Below are positions 23,101 through 35,100 of a DNA stretch of 64,000 bases, piece after piece. Every line of letters starts with the position of its first letter. Position 1 is the first letter of the stretch. The stretch spans positions 26,386,001-26,450,000 of the forward strand of contig NC_083697.1 in assembly GCF_033118175.1 (NCBI RefSeq). The letters run 5' to 3'. Source of the stretch: Dama dama. Taxonomy: Eukaryota > Chordata > Mammalia > Artiodactyla > Cervidae. The notes under the pieces are model-generated. The model searched no databases and was not told where the DNA came from. It was given only the letters and a program-made list of their open reading frames with translations. The position numbers and the translations under genes were made by a program.

Positions 23101-26100
23101 CTCCCTGTCCCCCACCCCTACCCAACTATTTCTGCCTTCACACCTATGACCAGTAACTTAGGAACCGTTGTTGTGGCCAGTCTCACCCCATATCTAGTTA
23201 CTAGTCTCTCCCTTCAGTCCAGCTTTTGAAATGTATCCGGAAGACAGTTACTTGTCTCCGCTCCCACCCTTGCTCCTGTATCCATGTCACCGACATCTTT
23301 CACTTGAGCGATTGCAGGGGCCTCCTGGTTCTTCACCCTGCTCCACCACTGTCCCCTGAGGTCTGCTTTCCACCAGGAGCCACGAGATGTAAGTGTGATC
23401 ATGCCAGGTTCTTCTCTTACTTCTACTGCCGTAAGGTCCTGTGTGGCCTGATCCTGGACTTTGCCACTGAAATCTTTGCTTTCCACTCTTCCTTGTGATC
23501 ATTGTGCCCCAGCCATCCTGGCCTCCTAGGTTTCTCCAGCATGCCCTGCATTTTCTTGCCTCAGCACCTCTGCCCTTGCTCCTCGTGCAGTGTTCCTCCC
23601 TAGATGTCTGCTTGACCCTCTTCCTCACTTCATTCAGCTTCCCTGGCATTTTCATATAAAATATCTCCTTCCACTATTCTTTTCTTGCCCTATACCTGAT
23701 CAAGTTAAAAATATTTTCATTGCTTCTATGCACCAACCCCTGACCAGAATATAAATTCCACAGAAGCAAGGAATTTGTATATCTAGTACCCAAAACAGTG
23801 CCTAGTGTACTGTATGTGTTCAGTAAGTATTTACTGAATGAATGATTTTAAGAAAACCTTATAAACTAAATGGGAAAAAAGAGAACCAGAATTTTTCAGT
23901 CACACAGGTATCCACTGATTTCAGAAGGGATTGCACCCATTAAGAAGGAAGAGGAGGCTATGAAGAAAAGGCAGTGAAAGAACAAGAGCCTTTGGAGATT
24001 AAAATCTGATTAAGACACAAAAGTCGATAGAGGGGGTAGTGGGTCAATTGGTGTTCTGTTATTTTAAGCCACCAAGTGTGTGATAATTTGTTACAGCAGT
24101 CCTAGAAAGCTGATACAGAGAAGTTAGAACATAAGGTAAAGAAATCTACCAGGAAGTTGAACAAAATGTCAAAGAGACAGCAGGAAAAAAAAAAAAAAAA
24201 AAGGTAGAAGGGACCTAGAGATTTACTTTAGGAAGTCTTAACATTTGGATACTATGAGTTCCAGAAAGAAACAACAGACAAAATGAAGAATTTTCAAAGG
24301 AATAGTGAAAGAGACCTAAGAATTTAAGTACCCAAGTGTTCTGAGTCCCTGACTCTTTACTGTGAAAACTCAGAAAACAGAGGCTTTTATAAAGAAGACC
24401 CTAAAAGTCCCTGGGGTTGGGAGTAGGGGAAGGAGGGAGAACGTGTCACCTGCAGAGGACCGAGAACAAGCTGGTATCTGACTTACTAGCAGCCCTGAAA
24501 GCTCAGAGACTGGAGTAACGCTTTCAAAATTCTGAGATCGTTTTCCTTCTAGAATTTACCCTGGCAACCATTAATCCAGGGTGTAGGCTGAATCAAGACA
24601 TTTCAGGAATTTAAGGACTTTGGAGACTACCTCCCGTGCCTCCTTTGGTACACTACACAAGTTAGGAGTATGCTCTTGCAAAACAGGTAAAACAAAAAAA
24701 GCTGATGGCATGGAATCCAGAAAACAGATCTAAGCTGGAAACCAACAAAGCAGAGTCTCAAGGTGCCAAGAAAACATCCAATCCAGATTGCAGCAGAAAG
24801 TATGAGATTTCCAAAGGGAGCTATTTGGTTAGAGAATTCCATAGTTCTGTGGAAGCTGTGAGATATTTGAATAATTGATAGATATGATTACGACTGACTG
24901 AGGAAGGAAGAAAATTAGAAACACAACTCAAAATAGAAGTTGAACAGAAAAGGAAATTATCTGTAAGATTCTACTTGGCCAAAAATCAACATATAGCAAT
25001 GCTTCTTAAACTTGCCTGACTCGTATGCTTACTAATAATATAGATACCCAGATTTCTCTTCTTATGATTCTGATTGACTAGGTATGAGATCTGCTCAACA
25101 AGCAATCCAGGCTTTTCTGATCTTTAGGAAATACACTAACAGGAAAAGCATGGAAAACTCAATAGGATTATAGAACAGTTTATCAGCTTTGAAGTGAAAA
25201 CATGTAAGTGCAGAAGTAGAAAATTAGGAAAAAGAATGAAGGAAGAGAGAGAAAAAGCCTGTTAGTTGAGTCAAGAAATGCTGTATATGTTTTGATGAAG
25301 CAAGTAGTAAAGCTGTGAAGTATTGGCCAATAGAGAATTTAAAGGGATTAGGTTGCAGTCAATGAACTAAATTTACCTTTCAGAGCTGAAATCAGTAGAT
25401 AATATTCTAATATTGTAAATTAAAAACTATATGAATATATTACAGTATTTGAAAAAGTAAATTGGTAACAACTTGGTTTTAATTCTAAAGAAACAACCAC
25501 TCTGAGCTGCAGATAATGAAGTTCTAACCTAAGATTATCACTGCTTTATTCTGAGGCTCTAAGAAAAGACTGTTTCTGATGTGTGCTTCAGTTCTGTCTT
25601 TAAAAGGTGGCATACGCTGCCACAGTGCTTGCTGCATATACCAAGTCTGTCCATGGCTCACAGGTATAGTATGGGTTACCCCATTCATTTTAGACAGGAT
25701 CAGAGAGAAGGCAATGGCACCCCACTCCAGTACTCTTGCCTGGAGGGTCCCATGGGTGGAGGAGCCCGGTGGGCTGCAGTCCATGGAGTTGCTAGGAGTC
25801 GGACACGACTGAGCGACTTCACTTTCCCTTTTCACTTCCATGCATTGGAGAAGGAAATGGCAACCCACTCCGGTGTTCTTGCCTGGAGAATCCCAGGGAC
25901 GGGGGAGCCTGGTGGGCTGCTGTCTTTGGGGTCGCACAGAGTCGGACACGACTGAAGTGACTTAGCAGCAGCAGCAGCAGGATAGGTAGCACAGGTTTCT
26001 CTATCTAGAAGTGGAGTGGTCCTATGAAATCATCCATCAGCCGGAATGTTCTAAAGAAGCAACACCTTAGGAGACCTCTTGCTAACGAATGCACAAGATA

Positions 26101-29100
26101 AATGGAGAGAAAGCACAGGTGCTCATGGACGTAGTTCAGAGCTCTGGCGACTTGCTGCTGAGATGCTGAGTGTAGTTCCCAGGAAAGGAGCTTGCCTGGC
26201 CGCTCTCTCACTGCTCAGGGCTGCTGGATGCCTCCATTACAGCTGCTGAAGACACACTGAATGCTGCTTTCATTTCTTCTTCTTTTTGTGTGTGTAAAAG
26301 TGAAAATCCTCTTTGGATTTTTGTTGTTGTTGTTAGCAAAACAGGCCCTAATATAGGTCTTTTATAAAAGTGAAGTGGCTTAAACCAAACTTTTGAAAAG
26401 CAGGGGATACCAGAACCTATCTTTAAACCCACCTTTAGAGAATCTTAATGCATTTAAGAATCTTAATGCATTTAATGTTGCTTAGAACTCAGCATTCAGA
26501 AAACTAAGATCATGGCATCCAGTCCCATCACTTCATGGCAAATAGATGGGCAAACGAAACAGTGAGAGACTTTATTTTCTTGGGCTCCAGAATCACTGCA
26601 GATGGTGACTGCAGCCATGAAATTAAGACACTTGCTCCTTGGAAGAAACGCAATGACCAACCTAGACAGCATATTAAAAAGCAGAGACATTACTTTGTCA
26701 ACAAAGGTCCATCTGGTCAAAGCTATGGCTTTTCCAGTAGTCATGTATGGATATGAGAGTTGGACCATAAAGAAAACTGAGTGCCGAAGAAATGATGCTT
26801 TTGAACTGTGGTGTTGGAGAAGACTCTTGAGAGTCCCTTGGACTGCAAGGAGGTCCAACCAGTCCATCCTGAAGGAGATCAGTCCTGAATGTTCACTGGA
26901 AGGACTGATGCTGAAGCTGAAACTCCAGTACTTTGGCCACTTGATGTGAAGAACTGACTCATTTGAAAAGACCCCGATGCTGGGAAAGATTGAAGGCGGG
27001 AGGAGAAGGGGACCACAGAGGATAAGGTGGTTGGATGGCATCACTGACTCGATGGACATGAGTTTGAGTAGGCTCCGGGAGTTGGTGGTGGACAGGGAAG
27101 CCTGGCATGCTGCAGTCCATGGGGTCACAAGAGTCGGATATGACTGAGTGACTGAACTGAACGCGTTTCAGTGAAGCCTAATATCATACTTATAGTACTG
27201 ACTCTAGAACACTTCTGATGGATTCTTATCCTTCCGTTGTCTGTTAAGTCAGTGGTTAGCTCTCTGATTGTGCCAAGAGGACTTCTTTGTCTTTCAGTTC
27301 ATAGGATGTTGCTGATCTTGATAGTGTGTAGTGCGCCCTAACTTAGCTGTAGGCATTGCTTACATTTTAGCACTTTTGTATTCTGACATGTAATACATTG
27401 CCTTTTGCATACTAAATTGTATATTACTTAATTAAAGGAAATTGAGAAAATTAAGTGTCAGAGAAATCGAGTGACTTTATCAAACTCAGCAACTACAAGG
27501 CAGACTCTTGCCCTCTGTATTCATTGCTTCTGTACAAATTTATTAGTATTATGCCCATCAAAGCATTATAATTATCAGAGATCTAAGGCCCTATTTTATT
27601 TTCCCAGACATTTTCCTTTTTTTTCTTTATTACTATATTTTTATTTACACTATTTCATGACCCAAATGGCTTCTAGTAGGTTTGGTTATCTGAGTCAAAC
27701 CATTCATTTACCTTTATTTTCTTTTTGCCTTCCAGAATGGCAATTAGAAAATTATTTTAATGTATGTATTGGCACTGCCTTAGTGTTTGAATATATTTAG
27801 ATCCCGTTTGAAGTGATAGATGTCAAAGAACACTTCTCACAGATCTTTAGCTTTTAGTGATCACAGCCTAGCCCTATTTTCTCTCATACTTGAGTAGCAC
27901 ATACTTCTGTTACATCTTAATATTTGTTGAGACTTGGCCCCAGTTAACAAGAGCTTTAGGGAAACTTAACAGCAAGTCAGTGTGCTAGAGGTATCAGTTA
28001 GTCTTATTTAATTCCAGGTAGCCCAGCGATTCTGTCCAGTTTCCTATACTTCATTAAGTTTAATAACAAACTTTCCTGGTTTGTAGGACTTCCTGAATTC
28101 TTAGAGCTGAGGTTGTTAATTTCCATCAGTGATAGGTTGCAAATGTAGCAACCTGTAGTAATGTGGTAATCTTTCTTTTGTTCAGAATTCTACCTTATCT
28201 TTATGACTTAAAGTAGAGAAAAGAATCGCAGGTGGGTGATTGTTATTTGGAGTAAGTGCTCCTATTTATATGTTAAAATGTACTATATTTTTTTAAACTG
28301 CCTTCTTTTTTGTGTGTGTGAGCAGTTCTGAGCTTTAGTAGAAATACAGACTCATTTAAACACCATCACAATAATGGTACAGAACAGTCTGTCACTCCCC
28401 TAGATTTTCTCCTGGCTCCTCTTTTAAGTCAACTCCACCCTCTCCCCTCAACCTCTGGCAACCTCTGGTCTGGTTTTTATCCCTATAGTTTTGCCTTTTC
28501 CAGAATGTTATCTTATTGGAGTTGTTTGACTCTAGCTTCTTTGACTTAGCATAATTGCGTTATAGATTTTTTCCATTTTCTTTTGTGTATCAATAGTTCA
28601 TTTTTTATTGTGGACTAATTTCTGCTACTGCTGGACTGTTGAGTGGAATGCCATTGTGTGGGTTTAGTAGTTTGTTTACCCATTTACCAGTTGGATATTT
28701 GAGTTGCCTCCAGTTTTTGTGATTATTGAGTAAAGCCCCTATAAACATACACTGAGAAGTTTTTGTTTGAGCAAAGTTTTCATTTTTCCTAGTTAAGTAC
28801 TTAATAGTAGAATTTCTGGATCATATGTTTATAAGAAACTGTCAAACTGTTTTCCAAAGTTGCTGTACTGTGTTCAATTCCCCACCACTATCTTTTATTT
28901 TAATAGAAAGTATGTAAATGTGACCCGCTTAAGTAACCTTGTTGTTTATAGAAAAGTAAATAATCTTGCAGCAAACTGATAATTTTGTTTTCTGTTCTTT
29001 TAAAAAAATTTTTTTTTATTGAAGGATAATTGCTTTATAGAATTTTGTTGTTTTCTGTCAAACCTCAACATGAGTCAGCCATAGGTATTGTTTTCTGTTC

Positions 29101-32100
29101 GTTGTGTTGCTCATAGATGTCTTTAAAATCAGGCAGAGAATTTGAAATTTGATGTGGTATGTGAAAGAGAAGTTTTTTTTTTAAGGTGCACCTTTTTAAC
29201 TGATGGAAAAGAGTTTTATAGATCTCCAGTTCAGTTCAGGGAGAGTTTTATCTCCTTTGCCACTTGTGTGCTTTTTCTTATCTTTATCGTAGTTTGTGCA
29301 TCGGGTCATACATAAGTCACTTTGTTGCTAGGGTGGGAAAAGGTAAATTATATTAGCAGCTTGTACAGAGAAATGAAATAGTAATAGAGATATTTGCTCA
29401 GCACATATTAATTGAATGCATACTAAGCGCTGGGAACTTTTCTGGGTTCTGAGGATCCAGTAGAGAGCCTCATAGAACAAACAAACACAGCAACAAAACG
29501 TCTTCTTTCTTCAGGAACGTTAGTGATAAGGGGTAAGGAAAACCCACACGGCATGAGAAGAGGAAATAAAATTTTGGTGGAGCGTAGGCCATTGTTAAGT
29601 TATATATTTCTAATTTTATTAGACTGAAGCCACTGTTTATATTTGTTCATTTGTTTAAATAAACTTTATTTTGGAATAATTTTAGATTGGACAAAGTTGC
29701 AGCAATTGTACAGAATTTCAGTATATATCTTGCCATGTTCCCTAACATTAACATCTTTCATTACCACTTTGCATTTGGCAAAGCCAAGACACCAACATTG
29801 ATACATATTATTAACTAAGTCCACATTTTATTTGGGTGTCACTGATTTTTCCACTGATGTCATTTTTCTGTCCCAAGATCCAATTCAGGGTAGCACATTC
29901 CTCTCAGACATTATATTTCCTTAGTTTCCTCTAGTCTGACAACTTCTCAGTCATTCCTTTCATAAGTTTGTTTCTTGATGACCTTGAGACTTCTGAACAG
30001 TATTGGTTAGGTATTCTGTAGAATGTCCCTCAGTTTGGGCGTGTCCAATCTTTTTCATGACGAGACTGGAATAATGGGTTTGCAGGAAGTACATGGCAGA
30101 AGTGAAGTACCTTTATCTCAGCGTATCAGGGGATCCATGATATGAACACGACTTGTCCACTGGTGATGTTAGCCTTGATCGCTTGGTTCAGGATACTGAT
30201 CATCAGGTTTCTCTGCAGAAATGTTTTTCCCCTTCCACACTCTGTTCTTTGGAAACAAGTCACTAAGTCTGGTCCACACTTGAGGAATAGGGTAAGCTTT
30301 ACTTTTTTGGAGGGGAAACACCTACATATATTGTTTAGGATTTTTCTGAAAGGAAGATTAGTCTCTTCTGTCATCTTTATTTATTTATACAATCATTTAT
30401 TTGTTTTACCATGGGTCATGTATATTTATTGTATACTTTGGATTATAATTCATTACAGGCATACCTCATTTAGTTGTCCTTTCCTTTGTTGTACTCTGAA
30501 GGTCCTGAACTTTTTACAAATAGTTTTATGGCAGCCCCGTGTCAGGCAAGTCTGTCCTGCCAGTTTCACAGAAGCGTTTACGCACTTGGTGCCTCTGTCT
30601 CACATTTTGATAGTTCTCGAAATATTTAAAAGTTTCATTATTATAATATTTGCTATGGTGATATGTGATTGATGATCTTTGGTGTTACCAGTACAATTCA
30701 TTGAAGACTCAGATGATGGTTAGCTATTTTTTTTTTAGCAATAAAGTATTTTTTTAAATGTATGAATTGCTTTTTTAGATAATGCTATTGCACACTTAAT
30801 AGACTAAATGTAGTGTAAACATAACTTTTATGTACATTAGGAAACCAAAAATTTGTGTGACTTTCCTCATTGTGTTATTCGCCTTACTAACAGTGGTCTG
30901 GAACCAAGCCCGCAGTGTCTCCAAGGTTTGCCTGTAACCGTTATTTATTTTGTTGCTCAGCTTGCTCCAGTTTTGGCCTTTGGGAGCTCTTTCAGTTTGC
31001 CTCCTTTTCCCTTTGATATGCCTGTGAGTGAGTGATAGTTGCTCAGTCATGTCTGACTCTCTGCAACCCCATGGACTGTAGCCCACCAGGCTCCTTTGTC
31101 CATGGAATTCTCCAGACAAGAATACTGGAGTGGGTTGCCTTCTCCATTGACATTCTCCTTCTCCATTGACATACCCGTAACTTTTCCTTCTCCATTGACA
31201 TACCCGTAACTTTTTGCTTTGCTTATTTGAGCACTTGGTCACTTTCTGGTACTCCAGAACATTCCAAGCTCATCTTGTATTTTCTTTGCCCAAGGTGTAG
31301 AATAAGCCCCTTCTTCAAGAAACCCCAGTTCTTTTCATTGGAGAATGGTATTTAGAAACCAAGATTTGGGTGTTCTGTATACTCGTTGCTACTGGAGTGT
31401 TAGCCAGTCCTTAATTTGTTTATTAAAATATTTTAAAAGTCTAAATTTGAAAATTATACCAAAGAAGTAGCAGGCCAGAAGTAGTACATACCTTGACTTT
31501 GGAAATTACAAAGTGAAAATTTTCTATGGCCATATTAAGCCCAGCTTTTGGAAACACACATTCCAATAAAAGTATGCATTCATATTTTATTTAAATAATA
31601 TATACTTTTAAATATGTTTTACATATATGTTTCAGTATGCAGTGAGGATAAAATAGTTTCAGTTATTGAAGTTTTTGTTTTAAGCTTACCTTAATATTAG
31701 CATCCTTATCACTTGGAGTGGAACAGATGACTTGTTTCTTTTAATTTGGTAAGACTTTTAATCCTTTGTTTCATGTGGGTTGTAGGTAGAAATGAGGAAT
31801 TATGTCATTAGGTTTCTCTTGGGAAAATTGACATCACTTTTAACCCAGTTCACCTATTCATGAGCCTCTTTTTGAAAGTAAGATTATTTCATATTTGGGG
31901 TTTTAGTCTAATTTAGACACTTTTTACTCTGGATATTTAAGCCACAGGGATAAGTGAATGGTTTCAGCAGCCCAGATACAGTTGATTTGGTGTGTATAGC
32001 AGTCCCCCTTATTTGCGGTTTTGCTTTTCACGATTAAGTGTTAAATTGCGTGCCACTGTGTTCTGAGTAGCATGATGAAGTCTGGTGCTGTCTGCTTTGT

Positions 32101-35100
32101 CCCTGTCCTGGGCATGAGTCATCCCTTTGTCCATCCTTAGTAGGTAGATGTCTTGGTTTTCAGACCAACTGCCCAGAAAGAGCTTGTGTTCAGGTAACCC
32201 TTATTTTACTTAATAATGGCTCCAAAGCATAATGATGCTGGCAATTTGGATATTCTCTTACTGTGCCTAATTTGTAAATTAAACTTTATCATATGTAGGT
32301 GTGTATAAAAAAAAACCCTATGTGGGGTTTGGTACTGTCAACACTTTCAGGCATCCATTGGGGTCTTGGAAGGCATCCCCCAAAGATAAGGGAAGACTAC
32401 CGTTGTTCTCCTTGGTCATCAGACTGGAGCAAGTTTTAAAAGTTAAATTAAACCTTAAATTGAGAGTTAAAGTTAATTTTGAAAAAACATTAACAGCTTG
32501 TTCAAAATTTAAAAGTGGGTGAGAGTATAATTGCTCTAAAGAATAAGCTAGTTCATTGCTTTAATTCTGTGTTTTTGTTTGTTTTCCTTTGCAGAGAATG
32601 TAGCTGGTCACTACATTTCCCCCTTTCATGATATTCCTCTGAAGGTGGACTCTGAAGAGGTATTGTTTCAACTTGTTTGGTGCATGAAAATATATATTTC
32701 TAGTATCACCATAAGATTCTTTTTGAAAGCATCTCAAAAAGAAACGTTGTGGTTGGCAGTCAAGAAGGGCAGAGGAGAATTAGCATCAGTTATCATTGTA
32801 ACAGGATTATAAGCCTTCTTGAATTAGAATTTAGATAAGGATGAGTTTCTTCCAGGAGAACTTGGGAAGAAAGAAGTGTTAGTAGTAGTCTATGACACTT
32901 AGAATTTGGTAGCAAATAAAAATTTAAGGTTAAGAATTTGGGAGGTTAACAAGAGGCTTATTTTTAATAAGAGTAGTAGTGGTATTAGTAATAATAAAAT
33001 AGTAACATTTGTGGATTATCTTGTTTGCTAGCCACCGTGTCAACATATGCCATTTTATTTAATCCTTATAAGTTGCTGTTATCATCTCCAAGGACACTGG
33101 AGCTGAAGTGTCCTTGACTTGGACACTTTGACTGTCTAAGGTCACATAGCTGGTGAGTGGCAGAACAAGGTTTTGATTGAGCATTTCTGACCACAGAGTT
33201 CATGCTCCTTAACCGCTCTACAAGACAGATGCTAGAAGGGTACAGTTGGAAGAATGGTAGTCTTTGAATAGCTATTCTTTTAGAACCTAAAATTACTTGA
33301 GAGGTGGGAGGGTAGAAGGAATGTAAGTCAGGTTGGAGGGCTATCTGCTGAAGATGGAACTAAGAGGGGCCCAGAGTATTGGAGCATTCTTAGGGCTCTC
33401 CTGACTAGTTGGCGAGATGGTGTCATTGGTAGTGGACGTTAGTTGTCACCGCAGCCTTGGCAGTTCTTTCAATAAGATCCAAGTAGTTAACTGGCTTATT
33501 TCATTACCACGTTTTTCAGTAACCAGAACTGCATTCCAGGATGAGGTTCCGTGGGGCTGGTTAGTGGGGTTGGGTTTTCCAGAACCGTGGTGGGATCAGT
33601 GTGGAGCAGAGACCAGGGAAAAAGGGGGAAGCTGCTGCAGCTGCAAGTCTGGTTTGACCTTTCTGGTGTTACCTCAGGGGCCGACTGTCAGGGGTCACAG
33701 TGAGGTTCTGGAGCATGGGAATAGGATTTATGCTGCCTCCCAGGTCTTCACAGGGTTGGACTGTCCATAACAATGAGAATGGGGCGACGAGAGCCAAGAG
33801 TTACCGAGTGCTCCGAGTGCTTAGCCAGGCACTGTGCTCAGAGCTTGACTTGCGTTATTTCAGTGAGTCCAGGGCCGCTGTTATCATTTTTATTTTGCTA
33901 ATGAGGTGAAGTACCTTGCCCACGGTCACAAAGCTGGTCTGTTGTGGAGATGAGATTTGAACGTAGGTGCTGTAACTCCAGACTGTAATTTTTTTTTTTA
34001 ACGTTTCTTTGGGTTTTATTTTAAATAATAGCAGGTGTGAAGTCAAGAAGACAATAGACAGTGGTGTCTTGATATAGTAAGCAAAAGGAAAGGTATTTTA
34101 TTCTAAACTATTATTTACAAGCACATTTAAAACTATAGTCATTTCCTATAATGTCTATAAAATTTTTCATAAATAATTATCCCAGAGACATCCAAGGAAG
34201 AGGACGTTCAGCAGCATCCTCGCATCCTCAACAAAGTCTGTACCTTAGCTGCTCTTGTGTAATCCTTCTAGCTCACTGCTTCTGAGTAGTATTCAGCTAC
34301 AGGACAAGGAGTCATGTAATCTGGAGAGAGAAAGAAACCGGTGAGAGAGCATAAAGAACTCTATAGTCCTGGGTGTGTCTCTGGGTGTGTGTGTGTGTGT
34401 GTGTGTGTGTTCATGTGTCTTGTTTTGGCCAGTGAGCTGTCCAACCTAGGTACCTCACATCTCCCAACCACTCTCTGATTTTGACTTAAAGAGGGTGCAT
34501 TCATCCATTTATTTGTTAATTTATTCATTCGATAAACAGTTATTGCATGGTTACTATGAGTCAGACAGTATTCCAGGCACTAGAGTTGCAGTGGTGAATA
34601 AGGTGAATCTAGTTCCCTCTCCGCCAGAGGAAACTAACAACCTAAAAATAAACAAGTCAAACAAATACTGTAAGGTGCTAGAAAACTAGAAGAGAGCAGA
34701 GAAGGTAGGAGTGACTAGTGGGTGCTGCTTCCTGTGGGGGCGGTGACCTGTGGCAGTCTCTAGACCTGATAGCAGTAGCAGTGATAACAGTGTTATAGGG
34801 GAATTGTGTAGTAGGTCGGGGTGTAAGTGGAGCAAACAGTGGGCTTCATACATCCCACTGAGTAATAATACTCTGCCTTAGGATGGGTTTTGGGGAACAT
34901 GAGATTTGGGCATATGAAAAATTGATATGGCAGAACAAAGTGTAACAGGTTGTGCAAATGAATTCGGGGCCTGTGGAGACTGGTACACACAGTGGTTGTG
35001 TAAATAGGCTTCCCTTGTTCCCAGACATAATGATTAGAACTCTTGCCCCTTATACTTTGGGTGGTGGTATTTTAGGAAAAGAAATAATGCATCAGGGCTG

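Larger units (their letters stand above)
29645..31412 (-). mobile_element. L1M 3' UTR, antisense, with two nested insertions
   Basis: One old L1 copy in three blocks. About 29645-30455: ccacattttatttgggtgtc, ggggatccatgatatgaaca, ccatgggtcatgtatattta. About 30937-31022: ttattttgttgctcagcttg, ttttggcctttgggagctct. About 31215-31412: aaccaagatttgggtgttct and the end. The gaps hold a Tigger element and a SINE. Confidence 0.7.
17124..32594 (+). other. PPA2: PPA2 intron 1 (15.5 kb)
   Basis: Holds the end of the CpG island and many old repeats listed separately. Stretches in which I see nothing recognisable are about 17.65-17.95, 18.42-18.88, 19.1-19.9, 20.7-22.58, 25.4-25.7, 25.99-26.43, 27.17-28.27, 29.1-29.38 and 31.42-31.99 kb. 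T runs near 17770-17786 and 17894-17905 may be complements of retroposon tails. No internal exon was recognised. Confidence 0.9.

Noticed and set aside
22871..23655. Overlapping frames of about 60-120 codons on both strands
   Set aside because: They fall in an L2 copy and have no conserved L2 protein content left or other motif.
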